64,000 bases of DNA from an uncultured Pseudoxanthomonas sp. (GCA_946479745.1 CAMLGZ010000002.1:186001-250000), one strand, 5' to 3'; shown: positions 23,845 to 34,816, counted from the stretch's first letter. Notes: generated by a model from the letters alone, not told the origin. Numbers and translations are program-made.

Positions 23845-25038
23845 ATGGTCCAGAAAGAGAAGCAGAAGAAGCCCGCCTCGTTGCCTAAACGCCTGTTCTG
23901 GATGCTGCTGATCGCACTGGTGGTGTTCGGTGGCGTGTTCGGGATCAAGGCGATGATCGGGTCGCAGACCAACAAGTTCTTCGACAACATGCCGCAGCCG
24001 GCATCCTCGGTGACGGCTTATACGGCCAAGCAGGAACAGTGGACCGATGCGCAGGAAGCCGTGGGCACCTTCGTGGCGATCAACGGCACCGATGTCACCA
24101 CCGAAGCCGGTGGCGTGGTCAAGGAACTCGCCTTCGAGGCCGGCCAACCGGTCAAGGCCGGCACCGTGCTGGTGCGGCTCAACACCGCCAACGAACTGGC
24201 CACGCTGAAATCGCTCGATGCCACCGCCAGGCTGGCGGCGGTGCAGCGCGACCGCTGGCGCACGCTGGGCAAAGACAAGCTGGTGTCGCAGGACGAAGTC
24301 GAACAACGCGCCACCGCTGCGGCCAGCGCCCAGGCCGACGCCGATGCGCAACGCGCTCTGATTTCGCAGAAGACCATCCGCGCCCCGTTCGATGGCGTGC
24401 TCGGCCTGCGCAGGGTCAACCTGGGCCAGTTCGTCAATCCGGGCGATCCGATCGTCAGCCTGCAGGCGCTCGATCCGATCTACCTGGACTTCTCGCTGCC
24501 GGAACAGCGTATCGGCGAAGTCACGCTGGGCCTGCCGGTCCGTGCCACCATCGATGCGTTGCCGGGTCAGACGTTCGAGGGCAGGATCACCGCCGTCGAG
24601 CCCCAGATCGACACCAACACGCGCAACTTCAAGGCACAGGCGACGCTGGTGAACAAGGAAGGCAACCTGCGTCCGGGCGCCTTCGCGCACGTCAATTTCG
24701 ACACCGGCGCCGAGCAGAAGGTGATCGTGATCCCGCAGACGGCGGTCAGCTTCAATCCTTACGGCAATTCGGTGTACGTGATCTCCGAAGTGCCCCGCGG
24801 CAAGGACGAAAAGGACATGCAGGGCAAGCCGCTGACGGGTTCCAAATTGCTGGTCAAGCAGCGGTTCGTCAAAACCGGCGCCACCCGCGGCGACCTGGTC
24901 GCGGTGACCGATGGCCTGAAGCCCGGCGAACGCGTGGTCACCAGCGGCCTGCTGAAGCTGCGCAACGACGCCGAAGTGACCATCAACAACAAGGTACAGC
25001 CGACTGCCAGCGAAAAGCCCGAGCCGGAAAACCGCTGA
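23845..25038 (+). CDS. RND efflux periplasmic adaptor (membrane-anchored)
   Basis: Membrane fusion protein of 397 aa. Unlike the first adaptor it has no lipobox but an uncleaved N-terminal TM helix ('LFWMLLIALVVFGGVFGIKAMI', about residues 15-36) after a Lys-rich start. MFP features: lipoyl half 'VKELAFEAGQPVKAGTVLVRLN', a short alpha hairpin, 'KTIRAPFDGVLGLRRVNLGQ' and 'NLRPGAFAHVNF'. The hairpin is short, which is common in the MdtA/MexH group. It precedes the second RND pump by 91 nt, a gap that holds a hairpin repeat (25095-25122), so expression of the two may be uneven. Confidence 0.92.
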   Translation: MVQKEKQKKPASLPKRLFWMLLIALVVFGGVFGIKAMIGSQTNKFFDNMPQPASSVTAYTAKQEQWTDAQEAVGTFVAINGTDVTTEAGGVVKELAFEAGQPVKAGTVLVRLNTANELATLKSLDATARLAAVQRDRWRTLGKDKLVSQDEVEQRATAAASAQADADAQRALISQKTIRAPFDGVLGLRRVNLGQFVNPGDPIVSLQALDPIYLDFSLPEQRIGEVTLGLPVRATIDALPGQTFEGRITAVEPQIDTNTRNFKAQATLVNKEGNLRPGAFAHVNFDTGAEQKVIVIPQTAVSFNPYGNSVYVISEVPRGKDEKDMQGKPLTGSKLLVKQRFVKTGATRGDLVAVTDGLKPGERVVTSGLLKLRNDAEVTINNKVQPTASEKPEPENR

Positions 25039-25094
25039 CACCGCGCACAGTCGCTAGCGTCCCGAACGTGCGGATGCATGTTCACCCTACCCCC

Positions 25095-25122
25095 AACCCT
25101 CTTCCACACGGAAGAGGGGGAG
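25095..25122. repeat. Hairpin CCCTCTTCCACACGGAAGAG between adaptor and pump genes
   Basis: A short perfect hairpin of the CCCTCTCCC-repeat family sits directly before the pump ATG (25130); its GAGGGGGAG 3' side can also serve as the pump's ribosome site, which would link folding to translation (inference). Confidence 0.6.
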
Positions 25123-25129
25123 AAAACGG

Positions 25130-28100
25130 ATGAAATTCACCGATATCTTCGTCAACAAACCGGTACTGGCGATCGTCGTCAGTCTGTTCATTCTGTTGTT
25201 CGGCCTGCGCGCATTCACTTCGCTCAACGTGCGCGAGTATCCGGAACTGCAGAATGCGGTCATCAACGTCAGCACGACTTACTTCGGCGCCGACGCGGAC
25301 CTGATCCAGGGCTTCATCACCACTCCGCTGGAGCGCGAGATCGCCAGCGCCGACGGCATCGAGTACCTGACTTCCTCCAGCTCGGCCGGCATCAGCACCA
25401 TCCAGGCCTACATCCGCCTGGACCAGGATCCCAACCAGGCGCTGACCCAGATTTCGGCCAAGGTCAACAAGATGCGCGGCGAGTTGCCGCAGGAATCCGA
25501 GGACCCGGTGATCGACCTGCAGCAAGGTCAGCAGATCGCAGCGATGTACGTGTCCTTCGCCAGTGAGGTGCTCAACAACAATCAGATCACCGATTACCTG
25601 ACCCGCGTGGTCCAGCCCAAACTGGCGACGATCCCGGGCGTGCAGCGCGCCGACATCCTCGGCGCCGGTTCGTTCGCGATGCGCGTGTGGCTCAAGCCCG
25701 ACCGCATGACCGCGCTGCAGGTCACCGCCAGCGATGTCAGCAAGGCGTTGCAGTCCAACAACGTGTTGTCGGCGCTGGGTTCGACCAAGGGCGAAATGGT
25801 CGCCATCGACCTGACCGCACGCACCGACCTGCGCACGCCCGAGGAGTTCCGCGCCCTGGTCGTGCGCGAGCAGAACGGCGCGATCGTGCGGCTGGGCGAT
25901 GTGGCCGACGTCATGCTCGGCTCGGAAAACTACGGCACTTCGGTGCGCATCAACGGCGATGCGGCGACCTTCATGGGCATCTTCGTCGCCCCGGACGCCA
26001 ACTCGCTGGACGTGATCAAGGAAGTGCGGAAAGCGTGGGATGGCGAGATCGTCCCGCAACTACCCGAGGGCATGAAAGGCACCATCCCCTACGACAGCAC
26101 CAAGGCGATCCAGGACGCCATCAACGAAGTCATCAGCACGATCGTGGAAGCGGTGATCATCGTGATCGTGGTGATCTTCCTGTTCCTGGGCTCGTTCCGC
26201 AGCGTGCTTATTCCGGCGGTGACGGTGCCGCTATCGCTGATCGGCGCGCTGTTCCTGATGCTGCTGATGGGTTTCACCATCAATCTGCTGACGTTGCTGG
26301 CGATGGTGCTGGCGATCGGCATTGTGGTGGACGACGCGATCATCGTGCTGGAGAACGTGCACCGACATATCGAAGAAGGCATGTCGCCGTACGACGCCGC
26401 GATCCGCGGCGCCCGTGAACTGGCCTGGCCGGTGGTGGCCATGACCACGACATTGGTCGCGGTGTATCTGCCTATCGGCTTCCAGGGCGGCCTGACCGGC
26501 GTGCTGTTCACCGAGTTCGCCTTCACCCTGGCCGGTTCGGTGCTGCTGTCGGGCGTGATCGCGCTGACGTTGACGCCGATGATGTGCGCGAAGATCCTGA
26601 AGCCGCACAGCGAAGGCGGCAAAGGCAAGCTGGAGAAGTGGCTGGACGACCGCTTCGAGTGGCTGCGCCATGGCTACCAGGGCAAGCTGCACGGGGCGCT
26701 GGAAACCAAGGGCGTGATCGCCATCTTCGGCGCCATCGTGTTCGTGTCCTGCATCTTCCTGTTCATGGGCTCGCCCAAGGAACCGGCGCCGGCCGAAGAC
26801 CAGGGCTTCATCTTCTCGATCGGCAGCGCCGACCCTTCCGCCACCCTCGACTACGTGGAGCGCTACACCGAGGAGATCACCAAGATCGCCAAGGACGTGC
26901 CGGAAGTGGAAAACTACTTCCTCTTCAACGGCGGTTTCGGCAGTGGCGGCGGCGCCAGCAACAGCGCCATCGCAGGCTTCGTGCTGAAGCCGTGGAGCGA
27001 GCGCGAGCGTTCGACCAAGCAGGTGCTGGAGCAGGAGCTGCAGCCGAAGATGTCGGAAGTGACCGGCCTGAACGTGTTCGCGCTGATTCCGCCGGCATTG
27101 CCGACGGCCGGCGGCGACGGCGGCGGCGAGTTCATCATCGGCGGTATCGGCTCGCTGCAGCAGTTGCAGGAGCTGGCCGACGCGGTGCTGGCCAAGGCCA
27201 TGGCCAGCAAGCGTTTCATCTTCCTGGACAAAGACCTGAAGATCGACAAGCCGCGCATCGAAGTGCAGATCGACCGCGACAAGGCGGCCTCGCTCGGCAT
27301 CGACATGCAGACGCTGTCGGCCGACATGGCGGCGATGCTTTCCGGCGGCTATACCAACCGCTTCGCGATGCAGAACCGCTCCTACCGGGTGATCCCGCAG
27401 GTGCAGCGCAGCGACCGGCTCAATGCCGAGCAACTGGGCAACTACTACACCCGCACCCGCGACGGCGAGCTGATCCCGTTGTCGACCATCGTTACTCTGA
27501 AGGAAAGCGCTCAGCCGCAGACGCTCAAGCGCTTCCAGCAGCTCAACGCGGTCGGCATCACCTTCGCGCCGCGTCCGGGCGTGAGCAAGGGTGAGGCGTT
27601 GGAGATCCTGGACCAGGCAGCCAAGGAAGTGTTGCCGCAGGGCTACAGCGTCGACTACGCCGGCGAATCGCGGCAGTTCAAGCAGGAAGGCGCGACCATG
27701 CTGGTCACCCTGCTGTTCGCGCTGATCATCATCTTCCTGGTGCTGTCTGCGCAGTTCGAAAGCTTCCGCGACGCGATCATCATGCTGATCACCGTGCCGA
27801 TGGCGATCTGCGGCGCGTTGCTGGTGCTCAATGTGCTGGCGATATTGAGCGGCTTACTCGGGTTCTCTGGCATCGAAGCCTTCCCGGGCATGAGCATCAA
27901 CATCTACACCCAGGTCGGTCTGGTGACCCTGGTGGGCGTGATCTCCAAACACGGCATCCTGATCGTGGAGTTCGCCAACAAGCTGCAGATCGAAAAGGGC
28001 CTGAGCAAGCGCGAAGCGATCGAGGAAGCGACCGCCATCCGTCTGCGTCCGGTGCTGATGACCACCGCTGCGCTGGTATTCGCCATGATCCCGCTGCTGA

Positions 28101-28297
28101 TCGCCAGCGGCCCGGGCGCGGCGGCGCGCTTCTCGATGGGCATGGTGATCGCCTCGGGCATGACCATCGGCACCGCGTTCACTTTGTTCGTGCTGCCGGC
28201 GTTCTATCTGTACCTTGCCCAGGACCACAGCAAGGCGCATGCGCAGGCCAAGGACGACGATGCGGAACCGTCGCTGCCCACGGTAACCTCGCACTGA
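25130..28297 (+). CDS. RND multidrug efflux pump, inner-membrane subunit (second system)
   Basis: HAE-1 RND transporter of 1055 aa. The N-terminus 'MKFTDIFVNKPVLAIVVSLFI' is the usual start. TM4 carries the proton-relay pair in 'LAIGIVVDDAIIVLENVHRHI', and the second repeat has 'TLVGVISKHGILIVEFANKLQ'. It differs from the first pump in loops such as 'FNGGFGSGGGASNSAIAGFV' and resembles the MexK/MdtF-like or VexF-like branch more than MexB (my impression, not tested by search). It is co-directional with its adaptor. No outer-membrane factor gene follows. A terminator lies right after the stop. Confidence 0.95.
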   Translation: MKFTDIFVNKPVLAIVVSLFILLFGLRAFTSLNVREYPELQNAVINVSTTYFGADADLIQGFITTPLEREIASADGIEYLTSSSSAGISTIQAYIRLDQDPNQALTQISAKVNKMRGELPQESEDPVIDLQQGQQIAAMYVSFASEVLNNNQITDYLTRVVQPKLATIPGVQRADILGAGSFAMRVWLKPDRMTALQVTASDVSKALQSNNVLSALGSTKGEMVAIDLTARTDLRTPEEFRALVVREQNGAIVRLGDVADVMLGSENYGTSVRINGDAATFMGIFVAPDANSLDVIKEVRKAWDGEIVPQLPEGMKGTIPYDSTKAIQDAINEVISTIVEAVIIVIVVIFLFLGSFRSVLIPAVTVPLSLIGALFLMLLMGFTINLLTLLAMVLAIGIVVDDAIIVLENVHRHIEEGMSPYDAAIRGARELAWPVVAMTTTLVAVYLPIGFQGGLTGVLFTEFAFTLAGSVLLSGVIALTLTPMMCAKILKPHSEGGKGKLEKWLDDRFEWLRHGYQGKLHGALETKGVIAIFGAIVFVSCIFLFMGSPKEPAPAEDQGFIFSIGSADPSATLDYVERYTEEITKIAKDVPEVENYFLFNGGFGSGGGASNSAIAGFVLKPWSERERSTKQVLEQELQPKMSEVTGLNVFALIPPALPTAGGDGGGEFIIGGIGSLQQLQELADAVLAKAMASKRFIFLDKDLKIDKPRIEVQIDRDKAASLGIDMQTLSADMAAMLSGGYTNRFAMQNRSYRVIPQVQRSDRLNAEQLGNYYTRTRDGELIPLSTIVTLKESAQPQTLKRFQQLNAVGITFAPRPGVSKGEALEILDQAAKEVLPQGYSVDYAGESRQFKQEGATMLVTLLFALIIIFLVLSAQFESFRDAIIMLITVPMAICGALLVLNVLAILSGLLGFSGIEAFPGMSINIYTQVGLVTLVGVISKHGILIVEFANKLQIEKGLSKREAIEEATAIRLRPVLMTTAALVFAMIPLLIASGPGAAARFSMGMVIASGMTIGTAFTLFVLPAFYLYLAQDHSKAHAQAKDDDAEPSLPTVTSH

Positions 28298-28305
28298 CGC
28301 TTCGC

Positions 28306-28345
28306 TCCCGGCGATGGTCGCAGACCATCGCCGGGAACTTTATTC
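28306..28345 (+). terminator. Rho-independent terminator after the second RND operon
   Basis: A stem TCCCGGCGATGGTC / GACCATCGCCGGGA with a 3-nt loop is followed by ACTTTATT. It begins 8 nt after the pump stop codon. Confidence 0.85.
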
Positions 28346-28441
28346 TGAGTGTTGTCCGTCTTTGGCGTTGTGCGTTCCGGCACTCGGTAGACCCGCAATG
28401 AGCATGCTACGGTTCCGGTTCCTCCGACGGAGCCGTTCCCT

Positions 28442-30115
28442 ATGCCCCGCAATATTCCCTTGATTCTGGCGCTCGCCTGTCTGGCCGCATGCAAGCCCGA
28501 ACCGGCCCCGGCGCCGGAAACCGCAACGCAGACTCCTGCCGCAAGCGCCTCATCCGAAGCCAAGCGCATCGAAGCCGACGTGCGTTATCTGGCGGACGAC
28601 AAGCTGGAAGGACGCGACACAGGCACGCCGGGTTACGACCTTGCGGCCGAATACGTGGCCCGCCGTTACGCCGAAATGGGCCTGAAGCCGGCGGGCGACG
28701 ACGGCACCTTCTTCCAGCGCGTGCCGCTTTTGAAAGCGCTTCGCCAGGAACAGGGAGCGGCTTTCACCATCGACCGCGACGGCAGCAAGGTGTCGCTGAA
28801 ATTCCGCGATGAATTCCTGCCGGGCCTCAACTACAACGCGCCTTCGCATGCGCTGACCGCAGCGGCGGTGTTCGTCGGCCAGGGTGTGTACGCCCCCGAC
28901 CTGGAACAGGACGATTTCGCCGGCGTCGATGTGCGCGGCAAGATCGCGGTGCTGTTTCCAGGCGCTCCCGCTCGGTTCGACAACGACCGCCGCGCCTTCT
29001 ATTCCTCAGGCACCCAGAAGCTGCGCACGTTGTCTGAGAAAGGCGCGGTCGGGGTCGTGTTCGTAGGCACTCCGCAGTACGAAGAGCGCGGGCCGTGGGC
29101 CAGTTCGTCTGCAAAATGGAGCATGCCCGGCATGCGCCTGCGCGCCGCGGACGGCACCGGTATCGATACGTTTCCGCAATTGAAGGCGAGCGCCTCGGTC
29201 GGCGCGGCCGCGGCCAAGACGATCTTCGCCGGCAGTGGACACGAAGCGGATGCGTTGTTCAAGGCGGCCGCGGACGGGCAGCTGAAAGCGTTCGATCTGC
29301 CGGGCACGTTGACTCTGGCGGGGCAAACCCGTATCGAACCGGCCGAGTCGCGCAATGTCGTAGCCAGGCTAGACGGCAGCGACGCCGCCTTGGGCCGCGA
29401 ATTCATCGCGTATACCGCGCATCTGGACCATATCGGCGTGGGTGCCGCGGTGAACGGCGATGGTATCTATAACGGCGCGATGGACAACGCGCTGGGCGTC
29501 TCGGTGATGCTGGAGGCGGCGAAGCAATTGACCGGTGCCGCGAACAAACCCAAGCGCTCGTTGCTGTTCATCGCCCTGACCGGCGAGGAAAAGGGATTAT
29601 TGGGCGCGGAATGGTTCGCCTCGCATCCCACCGTGCCCAAGACCGATCTGGTAGCCAACATCAACATGGACATGCCGGTGCTGCTGGTGCCGGCCAAGGA
29701 CGTAGTGCCGATAGGATTGGAGCATTCGACGCTGAAAACCGCGCTGGATACGGCAGCCAGGGAAATAGGCGTGGGGTTGTCGGCCGATCCGTTTCCGGAA
29801 GAAGTGGTGTTCGTGCGCAGCGACCAGTACGCCTTCGTGCGCGCCGGCATTCCGGCGGTCTATCTGGATGGCGGCATAGAGCCTGCCACGGTCGGCGGCG
29901 CCAGCCCGAAAGAAGCTTTGGATAAATTCCTGCGTACTTGCTATCACCAGCCCTGCGACGACGCCTCTCAACCCATTCAGTACGAAGATGCGGCTCGCCT
30001 GGCGCGCCTCAACGCACGCATCGGCGTACTGATCGGCGATGCGGCCGAGCGGCCGCGTTGGAACAAAGGCGATTTCTTCGGCGACCGTTTTGCGCCGGCT
30101 GCGAAAGCGCCCTAA
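28442..30115 (+). CDS. M28-family zinc peptidase, lipoprotein
   Basis: Exported peptidase of 557 aa with a lipoprotein signal ('LILALACLAACKPE') and a Pro/Ala-rich linker after the Cys. A PA-type domain (about 130-270) is inserted before the catalytic M28 domain, which has the zinc ligands His327 in 'YTAHLDHIG', Asp348 in 'GAMDNALG', and Glu383 next to the catalytic Glu382 in 'LTGEEKGLLGAEWF'. The family includes aminopeptidases and dipeptidases, so it probably trims exported peptides at the outer membrane. It is flanked by the RND terminator upstream and a composite repeat downstream and looks monocistronic. Confidence 0.92.
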   Translation: MPRNIPLILALACLAACKPEPAPAPETATQTPAASASSEAKRIEADVRYLADDKLEGRDTGTPGYDLAAEYVARRYAEMGLKPAGDDGTFFQRVPLLKALRQEQGAAFTIDRDGSKVSLKFRDEFLPGLNYNAPSHALTAAAVFVGQGVYAPDLEQDDFAGVDVRGKIAVLFPGAPARFDNDRRAFYSSGTQKLRTLSEKGAVGVVFVGTPQYEERGPWASSSAKWSMPGMRLRAADGTGIDTFPQLKASASVGAAAAKTIFAGSGHEADALFKAAADGQLKAFDLPGTLTLAGQTRIEPAESRNVVARLDGSDAALGREFIAYTAHLDHIGVGAAVNGDGIYNGAMDNALGVSVMLEAAKQLTGAANKPKRSLLFIALTGEEKGLLGAEWFASHPTVPKTDLVANINMDMPVLLVPAKDVVPIGLEHSTLKTALDTAAREIGVGLSADPFPEEVVFVRSDQYAFVRAGIPAVYLDGGIEPATVGGASPKEALDKFLRTCYHQPCDDASQPIQYEDAARLARLNARIGVLIGDAAERPRWNKGDFFGDRFAPAAKAP

Positions 30116-30128
30116 CGCCAACGATGTC

Positions 30129-30378
30129 CAACCCCTCTCCCGCTTGCGGCGCCCGAAGGGTGTGCAAGGCTGAGAGGGTGCCGAAGGCGGGTGAGGGAAA
30201 GGCCGGAGCCTATCCACTCTGATGGCCGGTTTGTGTCGACTGTGGAACTAAAAAGCCAGCTTTTCAGGTGCGAACTATCCGCTCGACCAAACAGTTGCGG
30301 CGGCCTCCCTCATCCGGCCTGCCGGCCACCCCGTATCAAGTACGGGGCAGGCTCTTCTCCCGCAAGCGGGAGAAGGAC
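30129..30378. repeat. Composite inverted repeat with CCTCTCCCGC and CTTCTCCCGC ends
   Basis: Left part (30129-30205) runs ACCCCTCTCCCGCTTGCGG ... GGCGGGTGAGGG; right part (30300-30378) runs CCCTCATCCGGCC ... CTTCTCCCGCAAGCGGGAGA. The two are inverted relatives of the element at 60603-60791 and of the one inside metH. It lies between convergent genes. Confidence 0.75.
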
Positions 30379-30412
30379 CCATCCATTTTTAACGTGACAA
30401 ACAGTCGGCTAC

Positions 30413-32293
30413 CTACTTCGCTGCAACAGCCTTGCCTTTCTGACTGGCAATCCACTGATCCACACGCTTCTCCAGCAAGGTCAACGGCAGCGCACCGCCA
30501 CCCAGCACCGTATCGTGGAAACCCTTGATGTCGAACTTGTCGCCCAGTTCGGTTTCCGCCTTCTTGCGCAATTCCTGGATGCGGATCATGCCGATCTTGT
30601 AGGCCGTGGCCTGCCCCGGCATGATCAGATAACGCCGCACCTCGGAACGGATCGCCGCCAAAGGCACGGCGCTGTTGTCGTCGAAATACTTGACCGCCTG
30701 TTCTTCGGTCCAGCCCTTGGCATGCAGGCCGGTATCCACCACCAGACGGATCGCACGCCACATCTCCGAGCTCAGGCGGCCGAATTCCGAATACGGATCC
30801 TGGTAGGTATTCGGCATCTCCTTGGCCAGCCATTCCGAATACAGGCCCCAACCCTCCTGATACGCGGTGAAACCGGCCTGCGTGCGGAACTTCGGCACGC
30901 CGGTGAGTTCCTGCGCGATGGAGATCTGCATGTGATGGCCCGGCAGGCCTTCGTGGTAGGCAATGACCTCCAGCTCCGGCTTCGGCATCGCGCTCATGTC
31001 GGACAGATGCGCGTAGTACACACCCGGGCGCGAACCATCCGGCGTGCCGGGGTAATAGTGCTGGGCCGCGCCGTCCTGTTCGCGGAAAGCTTCCACGCGC
31101 TTGACCACCAGGTCCGCCTTCGGCAGTAGACCGAAGTAGTTGGGCAGTTCCTTCTTGATATTGGCGATGACGCGCGTGGCTTCGTCGATGTACGCCTGGC
31201 GTCCGGCGTCGGTGTTGGGGAAATTGAACTGCGGATCACTGTCGATGAAGGCGAAGAAAGCGTTCAGATCGCCCTTGAAGCCCACTTTGTCCTTGAGCGC
31301 AGTCATCTCGCCCTTGATGCGCTCTACTTCCTTCAGGCCCAGCGCGTGGATTTCCTCGGCGGTCATGTCGGTGGTGGTCATCTGGCGCAACCGGTACTCG
31401 TAGTACGCCTTGCCGTTCGGGTGGGTCACGCCCACGCCGGTCGCATTGACCTCGGCTTTTGGCAGATCTTCTTCGCACCAGGCGATCACGCGGTCGTAAG
31501 CGGGCTTGAACTGCTCCAGCAGTGCCTTGCGCGCCTGATCCTTCAGCTCGGTCGCGCGCGCGGCGTCGATCTTGCCGCTCTTGACCAGCGCATCGGCCTT
31601 GGCCTGCGCATCCGCCCAGATCGCCGAATCCTTACCCGCCGAGAACGGCGCACCAGCGATCACTTTACGCGATTGGTCGATGACGCCTTCGTAAGCGAAT
31701 TTGGGCGGGCGGATGCCCTGCCCGGCCGATTTGCGGGCACGTTCCAACAACTGGTCGAATGCGCGCGCAGTGGCCTTCAAACGAGAGACGTAGGCGGTGT
31801 AGTCGGATTCTTCTTCCACCTTGTGGAAACTGATCAGCACGGTGGGCAGGAAACTCTGCGCGCCGTTCATCTGATCGAAGCCGTAGCCGTCGCTCAGGAA
31901 AGGCAGGCCGGCCTTGGCATCCTCGTACTGAAACTTCCACAGATCGTAGGAGAACTTGCCCTCGTCGCTGAGCTTGGCGTAGTCGAAGGTCTTTTCCATC
32001 TCCTCGACGCTGGCTTTCTGCCAGGCCACCTGGTCGATCTGGCTCTGCTCGGACATGTCGTCCAATTGGTCGTACAGTTCCTTGCGCCCCTGGAATGTCA
32101 GTTGCAACGGGCTGAAGCGCAGCTGTTCTTCGTACTTTTTCTCGAACCACTGGTTGATGCGTTGGGTTTCCGCTGCGATGTCGGCCGGCGAGGCGGCTAC
32201 CGCCGGCGCGGTGCCGGCCGCATCGGGCGGGGTCACACGGTCGCAGGCGCCAAGGGCCAGCACGAGGGCACAAACGATCAGGGTTCTACGCAT
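30413..32293 (-). CDS. DUF885 family lipoprotein (putative metallopeptidase)
   Basis: 626-aa protein of the DUF885 family. A lipoprotein signal ('TLIVCALVLALGACDRV') at the start places it in the envelope. The central motif 'YHEGLPGHHMQISIAQ' resembles the H-E-x-x-x-x-x-H metal motif conserved in the family, and 'GWGLYSEWLAKEM' and 'RYLIMPGQATAYKIGM' are also typical. Family members are presumed metal-dependent peptidases of the gluzincin type, but the substrate is unknown. I start at 32293 ('MRRTLIV'), because a TTG 30 nt upstream only adds residues before the signal peptide. It is convergent with the M28 peptidase gene. Confidence 0.85.
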   Translation of the reverse strand: MRRTLIVCALVLALGACDRVTPPDAAGTAPAVAASPADIAAETQRINQWFEKKYEEQLRFSPLQLTFQGRKELYDQLDDMSEQSQIDQVAWQKASVEEMEKTFDYAKLSDEGKFSYDLWKFQYEDAKAGLPFLSDGYGFDQMNGAQSFLPTVLISFHKVEEESDYTAYVSRLKATARAFDQLLERARKSAGQGIRPPKFAYEGVIDQSRKVIAGAPFSAGKDSAIWADAQAKADALVKSGKIDAARATELKDQARKALLEQFKPAYDRVIAWCEEDLPKAEVNATGVGVTHPNGKAYYEYRLRQMTTTDMTAEEIHALGLKEVERIKGEMTALKDKVGFKGDLNAFFAFIDSDPQFNFPNTDAGRQAYIDEATRVIANIKKELPNYFGLLPKADLVVKRVEAFREQDGAAQHYYPGTPDGSRPGVYYAHLSDMSAMPKPELEVIAYHEGLPGHHMQISIAQELTGVPKFRTQAGFTAYQEGWGLYSEWLAKEMPNTYQDPYSEFGRLSSEMWRAIRLVVDTGLHAKGWTEEQAVKYFDDNSAVPLAAIRSEVRRYLIMPGQATAYKIGMIRIQELRKKAETELGDKFDIKGFHDTVLGGGALPLTLLEKRVDQWIASQKGKAVAAK

Positions 32294-32425
32294 CGGGTTC
32301 TCCAGTAGAGGCACGGCGGTCAAAGGGCATAAGGCATGTCCAACCGCAGAACTCTAACGGATCGGAGCGGTCCCGTCCGCTGCGCGCATTCCACAACCGC
32401 ATCGACAGCGGGCTTCGCTCCTGCT

Positions 32426-32530
32426 TTGCCCCCTTTGGAAAAGGGGGCTACGGGGGATTTGCTTTTGCTCCTGCTCTTGCTCTGCGCGAAGAGCAAATCC
32501 CCCTCGCCCCCTCTTTTTCAAAGGGGAAGG
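32426..32530. repeat. Paired inverted repeat (CCCCCTTTGGAAAAGGGGG type)
   Basis: Left copy about 32426-32463 (CCCCCTTTGGAAAAGGGGGC then GGGGGATTT), inverse copy about 32493-32530 (AAATCCCCCTCGCCCCCTC then TTTTTCAAAGGGG). It lies between the acyl-CoA dehydrogenase and DUF885 genes; nothing else is recognisable in this 320-nt gap. Confidence 0.8.
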
Positions 32531-32613
32531 CCATCACGACTTGTACAGGGAGGACTGCAATCGACCGCTTCGATCATTCTTCAACATAAAAGCGATCCGC
32601 AGATCCTCGAATC

Positions 32614-33762
<1,149 letters not shown>

Positions 33763-33856
33763 GGCAAACCCCTTCCTGTAAGCATGTCCTCCCATTGTAC
33801 CGGGGCCACCCTACGCGGGCGTACGCGGCTTGACCCGGCGCCCATCACGGCGGACA

Positions 33857-33884
33857 ATATCTTTATATCGCGATAGGAAGATAT
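33857..33884. promoter_or_regulatory. 28-bp palindromic operator upstream of the ArsR-methyltransferase gene
   Basis: Centre TATCGCGATA with outer arms ATATCTT and AAGATAT, 2 mismatched bp on each side. It ends 2 nt before the ATG 33887, so bound protein would block transcription start or translation initiation. ArsR-family proteins bind such AT-rich inverted repeats and often their own promoter. Confidence 0.7.
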
Positions 33885-33886
33885 GT

Positions 33887-34816
33887 ATGGACCTGGAAGC
33901 ATGGTCGACCCGGCTCAAAGTATTCGCCGACGCCACTCGCGTACGCCTGCTGGTGCTGCTGGCCTCCGAAGAGCTGACCGTGGCCGAGCTTTCGGCCATC
34001 ACCCAGCTGGCCCAGCCCCGGGTTTCCACCCATCTGGCGAAATTGAAGGAAGCCGGCCTGGTGCGCGATCGCCGCGCCGGCGTTTCCGCGTATTACCGTT
34101 TCGATGAAGACAATCTGGACAACGCCCAGCGTGAATTGTGGCGCAGCTTGCGCGAAGGCAGCGACGACCCGCTGCTGCGCCAGGATGCCGAGCGCGTACC
34201 GTCGGTGCTGGCCTCGCGCGCGGCCGAACAGAACTGGGCCGACAGCGTGGCCGGCGACATGGAGCGGCACTACTCCCCAGGCCGTACCTGGGAGGCGTTG
34301 GCCCGCACCGCACTGCCGCTGCTGGAAACCGGCGACGTGCTGGATATCGCTTCGGGCGATGGCGTATTGGCGGAATTGCTGTCGCCGCATGCCAAGCGTT
34401 ACGTCTGCATCGACACCAGCGCCCGCGTGGTGGCGGCCGCTGGCGAGCGCCTCCGCCGTTTCCCCAATGTGGAAGTGCGCGAAGGCGACATGCATGCCCT
34501 GCCCTTCAAGGACAACAGTTTCGACCTTGTGGTCCTGATGCATGCCCTTACTTATTCCGCCAAACCCGCACAGGCGGTGAGCGAAGCGGCGCGCGTGCTG
34601 CGCCGTGGCGGACGGCTGTTGCTCAGCAGTCTGGCCAAGCACGAGCACCAGGCCGCGGTACAGGCCTATGGTCACCTCAACCTGGGTTTCACCGACAAGG
34701 AGCTGCGTAAATTCGCCGAAAAATCCGGCCTGCAGGTTTCCAACCTGGGCACGGTCACCCGTGAGCGCCGCCCGCCGCATTTCGAAGTGATCTCGCTGAT
34801 AGGAGTCAAACCATGA
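33887..34816 (+). CDS. ArsR-family regulator fused to a SAM-dependent methyltransferase (SahR-like)
   Basis: 309-aa fusion. Residues 1-90 form an ArsR winged helix ('[28 protein letters not shown]'); residues 120-309 a class I methyltransferase with motif I '[14 protein letters not shown]' (151-), '[17 protein letters not shown]', and '[16 protein letters not shown]'. The gene overlaps metH (first part) by 4 nt (ATGA), and its own start is covered by a palindrome. SahR, an ArsR regulator that senses S-adenosylhomocysteine and controls methyl-cycle genes in Proteobacteria, is a precedent. Here the methyltransferase domain may act as the SAH/SAM sensor. That is inference; it could also still be an active enzyme. 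Confidence 0.85.
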   Translation: MDLEAWSTRLKVFADATRVRLLVLLASEELTVAELSAITQLAQPRVSTHLAKLKEAGLVRDRRAGVSAYYRFDEDNLDNAQRELWRSLREGSDDPLLRQDAERVPSVLASRAAEQNWADSVAGDMERHYSPGRTWEALARTALPLLETGDVLDIASGDGVLAELLSPHAKRYVCIDTSARVVAAAGERLRRFPNVEVREGDMHALPFKDNSFDLVVLMHALTYSAKPAQAVSEAARVLRRGGRLLLSSLAKHEHQAAVQAYGHLNLGFTDKELRKFAEKSGLQVSNLGTVTRERRPPHFEVISLIGVKP

